Shown piece by piece: positions 1-8,952 of a DNA stretch of 38,007 nucleotides. The first letter of the stretch is position 1. Every line of letters starts with the position of its first letter. The position numbers and the translations under genes are program-made. The stretch spans positions 1-38,007 of the forward strand of contig JBEPTZ010000030.1 of NCBI GenBank assembly GCA_041691815.1, in the 5' to 3' direction. The notes beneath the pieces were generated by a model. The model worked only from the letters and a program-made list of their open reading frames with translations, ran no database searches and was not told the DNA's origin. The stretch is from 70-18 sp041691815 (GTDB lineage Bacteria; Pseudomonadota; Alphaproteobacteria; Acetobacterales; Acetobacteraceae).

Positions 1-170
1 TCTCGCCAGCATGATCCCCCGCCTCGGATGGGCCGCAGTGCACACCACCCCGATGTCTTACCGCCTTCTCAAACTGGCTGACTATCCTGGATAAGCAGGA
101 AACTTTTTATCCCTTGGAGTGTATGGAGTTTCCGCCACTCCACTGCTGCAAGGCGAATGAAAGTTTTTTG

Positions 171-192
171 GTTCTTTTTTTCAAAAAAGAAC
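171..192. terminator. AT-rich perfect hairpin downstream of the response regulator
   Basis: A perfect 10-bp inverted repeat (GTTCTTTTTT, two-base loop, AAAAAAGAAC) lies in a T/A-rich patch about 45 bases past the stop of the response regulator gene at 237. Such A/T homopolymer hairpins stand out in DNA this GC-rich. It could end transcription in either direction, or be a copy of a dispersed repeat. The rest of 1-236 shows only a weak 6-bp inverted repeat (89-112) and no gene that I can support. Confidence 0.45.
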
Positions 193-236
193 GCTTCCTT
201 TGCTTGCGCTGCTGCGGCGTTTATCGCCCCTGGCCA

Positions 237-1073
237 TCACGCCAGCCCGCGCCGGGCGGTTTTGGGCTTGGCAGCTTTGCCGGTCGGTGCGACCGCTTCA
301 GGCGTCGGCGGCTCTGCGGCCAGCGGTGCGGGTGTCACGACGCGGAACAGGCTCAGGTCGGCGATGGTGTAGCCCTGCCGGCGGGCCGAGAGGATGATGC
401 GGCCGGGGCCGCCATGCGCTGCCAGCTTGCGCCGCAGTTTCATCACCAGCTGGTCCACCGCGCGGTCATCGGCGTGCGGCGGGCGTTTCAGCGCTACCCG
501 GCTCAGCCAGTCGCGGGACACCCCGGTGCCGGCGGCGTCCAGCAGGGTTTCCAGCGCCGCCGATTCCGCCTCTGTCAGCAGGGTGCTGGCGCCGTCATTG
601 CCGGCGATGCTGCGCTGGGCGAAATCGACGAAAATGCGCATCTGCCGCGCCGCCGCCGGCTTGTTCAGCCGCCGATGCACGGCGCGGATGCGCGCGGTGA
701 GTTCGCGCGCCGGCACCGGCTTCACGATGTAATCATCCGCCCCGGTGTCCAGCCCGGCGACCCGGGCGGTGGCGTGGTCGTTGGCGGTGACCACGATCAG
801 CCCGCAATCGCCATCGCCGGCGAAACGCTCGACCAGGGCGATGCCGTTCATGTCCGGCAGGTCGAGGTCGACCAGGATCACTTCCGGTTTGAAGTTGAGC
901 TTGCGTTCCAGCGCCTCGGCGCCGGTCACCGCGATGTCGACATCCATGCCGGCCTGCGCCAGCATCGCCTGCATCGAGGCGGCAATGGTCGGAATATCTT
1001 CGACGATCAACACCCGCAGCCGGCTGGGGGTCTTACTGGCGGCTTTCGTGCGCTCCGATACTTTGGTTGCCAC
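237..1073 (-). CDS. OmpR/PhoB-type response regulator
   Basis: This is a two-component response regulator of 278 residues. The receiver domain spans about residues 19-135, with the acidic pair E25/D26, the phospho-acceptor D69 in the VDLDLPDMNG segment, T96 and K118 in the VKP motif. The C-terminal half (about 145-255) is a winged-helix DNA-binding domain of the OmpR/PhoB class, recognisable from RAVDQLVMKLRRKL and the SARRQGYTI wing. A Pro/Ala/Lys-rich tail follows. The ATG at 1073 gives a normal N terminus. The gene is separated from ligA by 132 bases, so it probably has its own promoter, and a direct repeat lies there. No histidine kinase is in the window, so the signal is unknown. Confidence 0.9.
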   Translation of the reverse strand: MATKVSERTKAASKTPSRLRVLIVEDIPTIAASMQAMLAQAGMDVDIAVTGAEALERKLNFKPEVILVDLDLPDMNGIALVERFAGDGDCGLIVVTANDHATARVAGLDTGADDYIVKPVPARELTARIRAVHRRLNKPAAARQMRIFVDFAQRSIAGNDGASTLLTEAESAALETLLDAAGTGVSRDWLSRVALKRPPHADDRAVDQLVMKLRRKLAAHGGPGRIILSARRQGYTIADLSLFRVVTPAPLAAEPPTPEAVAPTGKAAKPKTARRGLA

Positions 1074-1139
1074 GTGCTATTCCGTTCACAATGAATGCTT
1101 GCCGAGCTCAATAGCGGGCAATTTATCGCCATCGGCCCG

Positions 1140-1170
1140 CATGTGACAGCACCAATTGTGGCATGTAACA
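1140..1170 (-). promoter_or_regulatory. Direct repeat upstream of the response regulator
   Basis: Reading toward the regulator gene, two nonamers TGTTACATG and TGTCACATG lie exactly 22 bases apart (two helical turns), 67-97 bases before its start codon. OmpR/PhoB-family proteins typically bind direct repeats on one DNA face, so this is a candidate autoregulatory operator. The repeat is seen; the role is inferred. Confidence 0.35.
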
Positions 1171-1205
1171 CCGCCAGGAGGGTTTTGGTGACGATTTTAC
1201 CGCGC

Positions 1206-3278
1206 TCAGAGCCCGGCCAGCGCCCGCCATTCCTCTTCGGTGACCGTCCGCACCCCCAGTTCGGCCGCCCGCTTCGCCTTGGAGCCGGCATCGGCGCCGA
1301 GCACCACCAGGTCGGTCTTGCGTGAAACCGAGTCGGTCACCTTGGCGCCGAGCCTCTCGGCCAGCGCCTTGGCCTCCGGGCGGGCCATGGTCTGCAGCGT
1401 GCCGGTGAACACCACCACCTTGCCGGCCAGTTCGCCGGTGGCAGCGGGCTCCGGCTCGGGGTCCTCGATGCGCAGCAGGCCGGCCAGTTCGTCGACCGTG
1501 GCGACATTGCGCGGCTCGGCGAAGAATTCCGCCAGTTCCTCGGCGATCGCCGGGCCGATGCGCAGGATATTGCCGAGGTCCGAGCGCGCCTCCGAGCCGA
1601 TCTGCACCGCCAGCTCCATCTGCGCGCGCCAGTTCGCATAGCTGCCGTAGTGCCGGGCGAGCAGCCTGGCATTGGCCTCTCCGATGCGGCGGATGCCGAG
1701 TGCGTAGATGAAGCGGGCCAGCGGGATGCGCAGCCGGGCGCGGATGGCGTTGGACAGGTTGCGCGCCGACAACTCGCCCCAGCCCTCGCGCCCGGCAATT
1801 GCCGCCTCATGAGCGGGCAGGCGGAAGATGTCGGCGGGGCCTTGCAGCAGCCCCTCGGCGTGGAATTCGCGGATCGTCTTCTCGCCGAGCCCCTCGATGT
1901 CGAACGCTCCGCGCGAAACGAAATGGATCAGCCGCTCCTCGGTCTGCGCGGCGCAGACCAGGCCGCCGGTGCAGCGCACCACCACCTCGCCGGGCGCGCG
2001 CACGGCCAGGCTGCCGCAGACCGGGCAGTGTTCGGGGAACACGAACGGCACCGCCTCGGCCGGGCGGCGGGACAGATCGACGGCAACGATCTGCGGAATC
2101 ACGTCGCCGGCGCGCTGGATCTGCACGGTGTCGCCGACCCGCACATCGAGGCGGGCGATCTCGTCGGCATTGTGCAGCGTGGCGCGGGCCACCAGCACGC
2201 CGCCGACATTGACCGGCTGCAGATGCGCCACCGGGGTCAGCGCGCCGGTGCGGCCGACCTGGATGGTGATGTTCTCCAGCAGCGTGGTGGCCTGCTCGGC
2301 GGGAAACTTCCAGGCAATTGCCCAGCGCGGCGCGCGGCCGACGAAACCGAGCCGGGATTGCAGCGCCAGATCGTCGATCTTGTAGACCACGCCGTCGATG
2401 TCATAGGGCAGGGCGGCGCGGGCGGCGGCGAGTTCGGCCTGGAAGCCGGCAGCATCGGCCTCGCCGGCCAACTGGCGGGAGAACGGGTTGACGCTGAAGC
2501 CCCAGGCCTTGAGCCGTTCCAGCCAGCCCCAATGGGTTTCGGCCGGGCGGGCGCTGGCCTCGCCCATCGCATAGGCGAACAGCGACAGCTTGCGGCTGGC
2601 GGTGACCGTGGCATCCAGTTGCCGCAGGCTGCCGGCCGCGGCATTGCGCGGGTTGGCGAACAGCCGCTGGCCGGCGGCCTCTTGTGCTGCGTTCAGCGCC
2701 TGGAAATCGGCCTTGGTCATGAACACTTCGCCACGGATCTCGATCAGCGTCGGCGCGCTGCTGATGGCGTGCGGAATGCCGGCGATGGTGCGGATATTGG
2801 CGGTGACATCCTCGCCCTCGCTGCCGTCGCCGCGGGTGGCACCTCGGGTGAGGGCACCGCTTTCGTAGGTCAGCGAAATCGACAACCCGTCGATCTTCGG
2901 TTCGCCGACGAAGGCGAGCGGCTCGTCCTTGAGGTTGAGGAAGCGGCGGGCGCGGCGGGCGAACTCGGCGAAATCCTCCGGCGCGAAGGCGTTGTCGAGC
3001 GACAGCATAGGCACCAGGTGACGCCACTTGGCGAAACCGGAGGCGACCGCGGCACCGACCCGATGGCTGGGCGAGTCGGTGCGCACCAGCGCCGGGAAGC
3101 GCGCCTCGATCGCGTTGTTGCGGCGGCGCAAGGCGTCGTATTCGGCGTCGGTGATCTCCGGCGCGTCCTGCTCGTGATACAGCCGGTCGTGATGCGCGAT
3201 CTCGGCGGCCAGGCGCGCGAGTTCGGCGGCGGCCTGCGCCTCACCAAGCGCCTCGACAGCGGTTGCGGGCGCGATCAT
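1206..3278 (-). CDS. ligA: NAD-dependent DNA ligase LigA
   Basis: LigA seals nicks between Okazaki fragments and in repair, using NAD+ as adenylate donor. At 690 residues it has the normal length. The N-terminal Ia domain carries the LYHEQDAPEITDAEYD region. The adenylated lysine is K128 in EPKIDG, followed by the nucleotidyltransferase and OB domains. A four-cysteine zinc finger (CPVCG and a later CTGGLVC) is followed by helix-hairpin-helix repeats and a C-terminal BRCT domain starting near residue 610. The ATG at 3278 overlaps the recN stop by four bases, so the two are co-transcribed. All the key residues I checked are present. Confidence 0.97.
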   Translation of the reverse strand: MIAPATAVEALGEAQAAAELARLAAEIAHHDRLYHEQDAPEITDAEYDALRRRNNAIEARFPALVRTDSPSHRVGAAVASGFAKWRHLVPMLSLDNAFAPEDFAEFARRARRFLNLKDEPLAFVGEPKIDGLSISLTYESGALTRGATRGDGSEGEDVTANIRTIAGIPHAISSAPTLIEIRGEVFMTKADFQALNAAQEAAGQRLFANPRNAAAGSLRQLDATVTASRKLSLFAYAMGEASARPAETHWGWLERLKAWGFSVNPFSRQLAGEADAAGFQAELAAARAALPYDIDGVVYKIDDLALQSRLGFVGRAPRWAIAWKFPAEQATTLLENITIQVGRTGALTPVAHLQPVNVGGVLVARATLHNADEIARLDVRVGDTVQIQRAGDVIPQIVAVDLSRRPAEAVPFVFPEHCPVCGSLAVRAPGEVVVRCTGGLVCAAQTEERLIHFVSRGAFDIEGLGEKTIREFHAEGLLQGPADIFRLPAHEAAIAGREGWGELSARNLSNAIRARLRIPLARFIYALGIRRIGEANARLLARHYGSYANWRAQMELAVQIGSEARSDLGNILRIGPAIAEELAEFFAEPRNVATVDELAGLLRIEDPEPEPAATGELAGKVVVFTGTLQTMARPEAKALAERLGAKVTDSVSRKTDLVVLGADAGSKAKRAAELGVRTVTEEEWRALAGL

Positions 3279-4969
3279 GTCGGCGCCAGCAGGCTGTCGG
3301 CGGCGGCGCGGGCGGCTTCGGTGACGGTCTCGCCGGCCAGCATGCGGGCGATCTCCTCGCGGCGTTCGGCGAGGTCGAGCTGTTGCACCTGGGTCTCCGC
3401 GCGGCCCTTGGCGGTCTGCTTCAGCACCCGCAGATGTGCGGCACCACGGGCTGCGACCTGCGGCGAATGGGTGACCAGCAGCACCTGCACCCGCTCGGCA
3501 ACCCGCGCCAGTCGCTCGCCGACCGCCGCCGCGGTGGCGCCGCCGATGCCGCTGTCCACCTCGTCGAACACCAGCGTCGGGATCGGCGAGCCGCCCGACA
3601 GCACCACCTTCAGCGCCAACATCAGCCGCGACAACTCGCCGCCGGAGGCGATTTTGGCCAGCGGGCCGGGCGGCTGGCCGGGGTTGGTGGCGATCAGGAA
3701 GCGCACCGCATCGGCGCCGGACGCCCCCCAGGCGGCCTCGTCGAGCGGCGTGATGTCGGTCACGAACCGGGCACGTTCCAGCCGCAGCGGCGGCAACTCG
3801 CGGGCCACCGCGCGATCGAGCTTGCCGGCAGCCTCCTTGCGGGATGCGGAGAGCCGGGCGCAGGTGGCGGCGAATTCGGCGCGGGCGGTGGCGGCGGCGC
3901 GCTCCAGCGCATCCACCTCGGCGGTGCCGGTCTCCAACTGCGCCAGGCGATGCTGCAAGCTGGCCAGCAGGGCAGGGAGCTCGACCACCGGAACGCCATG
4001 CTTGCGGGCCGCACCACGCAGCGCGAACAGCCGTTCCTCGGCCTGTTCCAGCAGCCGCGGGTCGGCCTCGGCCTCGCCGGCGAGGCGGGAGAGCAGCGTC
4101 TCAGCCTCGCCCAGCGCCTCCTCGGCCCGATCGAGTGCGGCCATAGCCGGCTGCGCCGCCGGGTCGGTGGCGTTGGCCGGCGCCAGGCGTTGCAGCGCGC
4201 GGGAGGCGGCACGCAGCGCTGCGGCCGGGCCGGCATTGCGCGCGCCGCGACCGGAGGCGCCGGGGGTGAGTTCGGACAGTGCGGCGGCAATCGCCTCGGC
4301 GCGGCGCTCGCCCTGTTGCAGCCGCTGGCGCTCGGCGGCCAGCCGGTCTTCCTCGCCTGGTTCCGGGGCCAGCCGGCCCAGCTCGTCGACCGCGTGGCGC
4401 AGCCACTCCTCGTCGCGCTGGGCCGCCTCGATCGCGGCGCAGGCAGCGGCCAGGGCGCTGAGTGCCGCGCGCCAGCCGCGATACTGCGCCGCCGCTTCGG
4501 TGCGCAGCCTGGCCGGCACGCCGAACGCGTCCAGCAGTGCCGCGTGGCCGCCGGGGTCGGCGAGGCCCATCTGGTCGTGCTGGCCTTGCACCTCCACCAG
4601 CAGCGAGGCGGCGCGTTTCAGCAGCGCCGCACCCACCGGCTGATCATTGGCGAAGGCGCGCGAGCGGCCGTCGCGGCCCAGCACCCGGCGCAGCACCACC
4701 TCGTCATCGGCCTCGATGCCCTGCTCGGCCAGCAGCGCGTAGATCGGATGGCCGGCCGGCGGCGCGAACAACGCCGCGACGCTGGCCTGCTCGGCTCCGG
4801 CGCGTACTAAACCGGCCTCGGCGCGGGCGCCCATCGCCAGTCCCAGGCTGTCCAGCAGGATCGACTTGCCGGCGCCGGTCTCGCCGGTGAGCACGGTCAG
4901 GCCGGGGCCGAAGCTGAGGTCCAGCCGCTCGATCAGCACCACATCGCGAATGGCCAGTGCTGTGAGCAT
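3275..4969 (-). CDS. recN: DNA repair protein RecN
   Basis: RecN is an SMC-like ATPase that acts early in double-strand break repair. The 564-residue protein has Walker A GETGAGKS at 29-36, a long coiled-coil middle region (about 150-370, rich in Ala, Glu and Arg), the ABC signature GGELSRLMLALK near 440 and Walker B LVFDEVDSGIGG near 466, followed by the THSPQVAA switch region. Length and motif order are normal. The ATG at 4969 was chosen because the protein begins directly with the conserved MLTALAIRDVVLIE. It lies 45 bases downstream of bamD and is translationally coupled to ligA, an order common in alphaproteobacteria. Confidence 0.96.
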   Translation of the reverse strand: MLTALAIRDVVLIERLDLSFGPGLTVLTGETGAGKSILLDSLGLAMGARAEAGLVRAGAEQASVAALFAPPAGHPIYALLAEQGIEADDEVVLRRVLGRDGRSRAFANDQPVGAALLKRAASLLVEVQGQHDQMGLADPGGHAALLDAFGVPARLRTEAAAQYRGWRAALSALAAACAAIEAAQRDEEWLRHAVDELGRLAPEPGEEDRLAAERQRLQQGERRAEAIAAALSELTPGASGRGARNAGPAAALRAASRALQRLAPANATDPAAQPAMAALDRAEEALGEAETLLSRLAGEAEADPRLLEQAEERLFALRGAARKHGVPVVELPALLASLQHRLAQLETGTAEVDALERAAATARAEFAATCARLSASRKEAAGKLDRAVARELPPLRLERARFVTDITPLDEAAWGASGADAVRFLIATNPGQPPGPLAKIASGGELSRLMLALKVVLSGGSPIPTLVFDEVDSGIGGATAAAVGERLARVAERVQVLLVTHSPQVAARGAAHLRVLKQTAKGRAETQVQQLDLAERREEIARMLAGETVTEAARAAADSLLAPT

Positions 4970-5014
4970 CAGGGTGCGGTCAGCATGGCGAGCGGGCTGC
5001 CGGTCTCACCGCGC

Positions 5015-5932
5015 TCAGAACAGCGAGTGCCAGGTGCGGCTGAAGAAGCCCGGCTCCGCGGCGGGCGGCGGCACCCCGGCGGGGTTCTTCACCTCGTTGT
5101 CGGCCACCAGCGCGCGGTAGCTGTCGGAATACCAGGGGCTGCCGGGATAGTTATAACCCAGCACCGCGGCGGTCTTGCGCGCCTGCTCGGGCAGCCCGAG
5201 CACAAGGTAGATCTCGGTGAGCCGATGCAGCGCCTCGGCGACATGGTTGGTGGTCTGGAAATCATCCACCACCCGCTGGAACCGCCCGATCGCCGCGGCA
5301 TACAGATGCTGGCTCTGATACCAGCGGCCGATCTGCATCTCGTGGCCGGCAAGATGGTCCCGTCCGAGATCGATCTTCAGCCTGGCGTCGCGGGCATAGG
5401 CGCTGTCGGGGAAGCGGTTGACCACTTCCTGCAGCGCCGCCATGGCGCTGACGGTGTCTTTCTGGTCGCGACGAACATCGGTGATCTGCTCGTAGAACGA
5501 CAGCGCTCGCAGGTAATACGCATAGGCGATATCGCGATGCGCCGGATGCAACTGGATGAAACGATCAAGCGTGGCGATGGCCGCGGTGTATTCACCTTGC
5601 AGGTACTGCGCATAACCCTGCATCAACTGCGCGTTGACCGCCCAGGACGAATAGGGATAGGTCTGTTCGACCAGATCATACTGCTTGATGGCCAGGGTGT
5701 AGCGCTCGGCCTTCATCGAATCGACGCCGCGGTTGTAAATCTCCTCCGGTGGCGCCGCCGCCTGATCGGCCGCCACGGCTGCCGAGGCCGAGTCGTCCGA
5801 CCACGGCGACAGCGATTTCAGCGTGGCGCATCCGCCCAGCGTCATGACCAGCGGCGCCAGCACGATGGCGGCCAGCAGAGGGGACAAAAACGACCTCAAG
5901 GCGGGGCGGGGGACGAACTGCAAGGCAATCAC
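5015..5932 (-). CDS. bamD: Outer-membrane protein assembly factor BamD
   Basis: BamD is the essential lipoprotein of the BAM complex that inserts beta-barrel proteins into the outer membrane. From the GTG at 5932 the protein has 305 residues, with a signal peptide ending in the lipobox LGGC (Cys35 is the lipidated residue). TPR-like repeats follow (YNRGVDSMKAERYTLAIKQYD, and later the AYAYYLRALSFY and DARLKIDLGRDHLAGHEMQIGRWY segments). The open frame extends upstream, but that would overlap lpxC and put 66 unlikely residues before the signal peptide, so GTG 5932 is preferred. It has no strong ribosome binding site, and a TTG four codons later is an alternative. Confidence 0.92.
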   Translation of the reverse strand: MIALQFVPRPALRSFLSPLLAAIVLAPLVMTLGGCATLKSLSPWSDDSASAAVAADQAAAPPEEIYNRGVDSMKAERYTLAIKQYDLVEQTYPYSSWAVNAQLMQGYAQYLQGEYTAAIATLDRFIQLHPAHRDIAYAYYLRALSFYEQITDVRRDQKDTVSAMAALQEVVNRFPDSAYARDARLKIDLGRDHLAGHEMQIGRWYQSQHLYAAAIGRFQRVVDDFQTTNHVAEALHRLTEIYLVLGLPEQARKTAAVLGYNYPGSPWYSDSYRALVADNEVKNPAGVPPPAAEPGFFSRTWHSLF

Positions 5933-6002
5933 CGGATGCTGAGAGGCGGGCCTTATAGCATGCCCGGCCCGCAGGCGAAGCCCGCAGGATGCGCGGTGCG
6001 GG

Positions 6003-7001
6003 TCAGAAGGGCGCGGCGGCAACTGGTAGCCGCGCCTCATGCCAGCCGGGCAGGCCGGCGGTGCCACCCTGAGCAGCGTGGGCCAGAACCGAGGCCCAGC
6101 GCCAGTTGGCGGCATCCGCGAACAAGGCATGCAGCAACTGGTTATTCAGCGCGTGGCCGGGGCGATGCGCGATCAGCCGTGCCTGCAGCGTGGCGCCGGC
6201 GAGGCCGAGATCGCCCACCGCATCCAGCAGCTTGTGGCGGACGAATTCGTCGCGCATGCGCAGGCCCTCGGGGTTCATCACCCGGTCGCCATCCACCACC
6301 ACCGCATTTTCCAGGCTGCCGCCCAGCGCCAGGCCGGCGGCGTGCAACTGCTCGATCTCCTGCATCTGGGTGAAGGTGCGGGCGCGCGCCAGGTCGTCGC
6401 GAAAGCTGGCCGGCGTGATCGCCAGCGACAGCGCCTGGCGGCCGATCGCCGTGGCGTCGAAGGCAATTGAGATGGTGGCCTGCAGCACCGGCGCATCGCT
6501 GGCGATCGGGCGCAATTCGGCGAACGCCTCGCCGGCGGTCACGCGCACCGAGCGCAACACCTGGATCACCGGGGCTGCGGCCGGCTGCTCCAGCATGCCG
6601 GCGCAGGCGATCAGAAAGCTGAACGGCTCGGCCGAGCCGTCGAGGATCGGCACTTCCGGCCCGTCCAGTTCAACCACAACATTGCTGACGCCGGCGCCGA
6701 CCAGCGCCGCCATCACATGCTCAACCGTGCCGGTCCGGGTTTCCGGCCGATCCGGCAGGCCGAGCACGGTGCACAGCCTGGTGTCCACGACATGATCGAA
6801 GCGGGCAGGGATATCGACCGGGCCGCCGGCGATGTCGGTGCGGCGAAACACAATGCCGGTGCCGGCCGGGGCGGGCAGCAGGCGCAGCGAAACCTTGCGG
6901 CCGCTGTGCAGGCCGGTGCCGACGCAGTCGATCGGCTGCTTCAGCGTGTGCTGGGCGGTGGGCTGGGTCTGCAGGGTGAAGCCGTGGGCCAGGCCGTCCA
7001 T
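6003..7001 (-). CDS. lpxC: UDP-3-O-acyl-N-acetylglucosamine deacetylase LpxC
   Basis: LpxC catalyses the committed, zinc-dependent step of lipid A synthesis, so the organism makes lipopolysaccharide. From ATG 7001 the protein has 332 residues; a GTG directly before it at 7004 is equally possible, and a GGAG lies 7 to 10 bases upstream. The opening TLKQPIDCVGTGLHSG is typical. The zinc ligands are visible as H in VEHVMAALVG and as H and D in HKLLDAVGD (about 256 and 260), with the catalytic His region HRPGHALN after them. The protein is slightly longer than most because of a short N-terminal extension. It stands 138 bases after ftsZ. Confidence 0.96.
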   Translation of the reverse strand: MDGLAHGFTLQTQPTAQHTLKQPIDCVGTGLHSGRKVSLRLLPAPAGTGIVFRRTDIAGGPVDIPARFDHVVDTRLCTVLGLPDRPETRTGTVEHVMAALVGAGVSNVVVELDGPEVPILDGSAEPFSFLIACAGMLEQPAAAPVIQVLRSVRVTAGEAFAELRPIASDAPVLQATISIAFDATAIGRQALSLAITPASFRDDLARARTFTQMQEIEQLHAAGLALGGSLENAVVVDGDRVMNPEGLRMRDEFVRHKLLDAVGDLGLAGATLQARLIAHRPGHALNNQLLHALFADAANWRWASVLAHAAQGGTAGLPGWHEARLPVAAAPF

Positions 7002-7068
7002 CACTTGGTCGCTCCGAAATCTCGCCGGGACATCCGGCAGTCGACGCGGCCTAGTGAGGAGGGCCGGG

Positions 7069-7100
7069 TCCGGGTGGAAGCTAGGCGGCTGCCACCCGGA
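7069..7100 (-). terminator. GC-rich hairpin between ftsZ and lpxC
   Basis: A 9-bp perfect inverted repeat (TCCGGGTGG and CCACCCGGA) with a 14-base loop sits 40 bases past the ftsZ stop and 68 bases before lpxC. No T-run follows on the minus strand, so it may be a weak attenuator or RNA-stability element rather than a strong terminator. The ftsZ-lpxC gap (7002-7139) also holds an unusually AT-rich patch (7110-7139). Confidence 0.35.
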
Positions 7101-7139
7101 TGGCCAGTCAAGCTTTATTTCTGAGTATTTCAGTATAAC

Positions 7140-8894
7140 CTATTGACGATCAACGAATTTTTGCGGCGCATTGGAAGCGGTCGGATGCGACGTTTGGCGG
7201 CGCAGGAAGGTCGGGATATCCAGCTCGCGCTCGCCGTTGGAGGGCGCCTGCGGCTCCACCGCCGGCTGCTCCTGCTGGTAGTCCTGCACCGGCTGCGGCG
7301 CCGCCGCAACGGGCGGCGCCGCCGGGGCCGGTGCCGGCTCGGTGCCGGCCGCCGGCGCACCGCGGAACACCCCGGTGACGATGCCGAACAGCGAGGAACG
7401 CCGCGGTGCGGTCTGCGCCGGCGGGTCGGCGAACAGCCCACCGCTGGCCGGACGGGTGCCGCCGCGACCGGTCCGGTTGGCACCACCCACCGGCTGGCGC
7501 AGATGCTCGGGGATCGGCCGGCGCGGCAGCGGAGTGTCGTCGATCACCGGGATCGGCTGCGGCGCCGCCTGCGCCATGCCGTGCTGCGGAGCCACATGCT
7601 CGCCGCCGATATCGTGCTGCGGGGCGGCATAGCTGTGCGGCGCCGGCTGATGCTGCGCCGGTGCCTGTTGCGGCGCGGCCTGCTGCGGCACCACATGCGG
7701 CCGCTGCATCGGCGCCCCCTGCGGCGCTTGCGGCATCCGCGCCGGCATTCCCACCGGCCCGCGCAGCCCGGTGCTCTGGCTGGCGCCGCTCGGCGTCGGC
7801 ACCACCGACAGCGGCACCGTGGCCGGCGCATCGGCTTGCGGCAGCGACTGGCTGGCGATCGCCTGCACCGCGCCGCCGCCGACCGCCACCAGCCGCGGCC
7901 GCTCCTCCTCGCGCTGCGGCAGCGCGCTGTCGATGCCGGTGGCGACCACGGAGACCCGGATGCGGCCTTCCAGGCTGTCATCGGTGGCGGCGCCGAAGAT
8001 GATGTTGGCGTCCTCGTCCACTTCCTCGCGAATGCGGTTGGCCGCCTGGTCGACCTCGAACAGCGTCATGTCCTCGCCGCCGGTGATGTTGATCAGCAGG
8101 CCACGGGCGCCGGCCATCGAGGTGTCTTCCAGCAGCGGGTTGCTGATCGCGGCCTCGGCGGCGCGGATGGCGCGGTTCTCGCCGTCGGCCTCGCCGGTGC
8201 CCATCATCGCCTTGCCCATCTCGGCCATCACCGCACGGATATCGGCGAAATCGAGATTGACCAGGCCCGGCGCCATCATCAGGTCGGTAACGCCGCGCAC
8301 CCCCATGTAGAGCACGTTGTCGGCCATCTTGAACGCTTCCTTGAAGCCGGTGCGCTCATTGGCCAGACGGAACAGGTTCTGGTTCGGGATCACGATCAGG
8401 GTATCGACGTATTGCTGCAGCTCCAGAATGCCCTCATCGGCGGCGCGCGCCCGCTTGCCGCCCTCGAAGGTGAACGGCTTGGTCACCACGCCGACGGTGA
8501 GGATGTTGCGCTCGCGCGCCATGCGGGCGATCACCGGCGCGGCCCCTGTACCGGTGCCGCCGCCCATGCCGGCGGTGATGAACACCATATGGGCGCCGTC
8601 CAGGTGCCGGTCGAGCTCGTCCGAGGCTTCCTCGGCGGCGGCGCGGCCCACCGTCGGCTTGGCGCCGGCGCCCAGCCCCTGGGTCAGATGCGGGCCAAGC
8701 TGGATGCGACGATCGGCGCGCGACTGCATCAGTTGCTGCGCGTCGGTGTTGGCAACCACGAACTCCACGCCTTGAAGATTCATGGCGATCATGTTGTCGA
8801 CCGCGTTGGTGCCGCCGCCGCCGACGCCGATCACGGTGATCCGCGGCGAGAAATCGGTGTGCATTTGCGGCGGGATGGTCAGGTTCAGTGTCAT
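7140..8894 (-). CDS. ftsZ: Cell division protein FtsZ
   Basis: FtsZ is the tubulin-like GTPase that forms the Z ring. Residues 18-320 hold the GTPase and activation domains, with GVGGGGTNAVDNM at 23-35 and the tubulin signature GGGTGTGAAP at 111-120. A linker of about 230 residues follows, very rich in Gln, Pro, Ala and His. The protein ends with the conserved tail LDIPTFLRRQ, the peptide that docks FtsA and other partners, plus a short extension. At 584 residues it is in the long class typical of alphaproteobacteria. The ATG at 8894 has GGGGAG about 10 bases upstream. It is the first gene of the cluster separated from its predecessor by a real gap (58 bases), which could hold a promoter. Confidence 0.98.
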   Translation of the reverse strand: MTLNLTIPPQMHTDFSPRITVIGVGGGGTNAVDNMIAMNLQGVEFVVANTDAQQLMQSRADRRIQLGPHLTQGLGAGAKPTVGRAAAEEASDELDRHLDGAHMVFITAGMGGGTGTGAAPVIARMARERNILTVGVVTKPFTFEGGKRARAADEGILELQQYVDTLIVIPNQNLFRLANERTGFKEAFKMADNVLYMGVRGVTDLMMAPGLVNLDFADIRAVMAEMGKAMMGTGEADGENRAIRAAEAAISNPLLEDTSMAGARGLLINITGGEDMTLFEVDQAANRIREEVDEDANIIFGAATDDSLEGRIRVSVVATGIDSALPQREEERPRLVAVGGGAVQAIASQSLPQADAPATVPLSVVPTPSGASQSTGLRGPVGMPARMPQAPQGAPMQRPHVVPQQAAPQQAPAQHQPAPHSYAAPQHDIGGEHVAPQHGMAQAAPQPIPVIDDTPLPRRPIPEHLRQPVGGANRTGRGGTRPASGGLFADPPAQTAPRRSSLFGIVTGVFRGAPAAGTEPAPAPAAPPVAAAPQPVQDYQQEQPAVEPQAPSNGERELDIPTFLRRQTSHPTASNAPQKFVDRQ

Positions 8895-8952
8895 CGGGTG
8901 GTGCTCCCCTGGGTAGCCGTTTGTAGCGGTTGCTTTGCGATTCGCATCAAGC

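Noticed and set aside
1650..4643. A 997-codon plus-strand open frame across ligA and recN
   Set aside because: Composition is low-complexity Gly/Arg/Ala-rich and it runs antisense to two clearly conserved genes without any recognisable motif.
8939..8943. GANTC site just upstream of ftsZ as cell-cycle control
   Set aside because: A single five-base site is expected by chance in this length; without conservation it does not support a claim.
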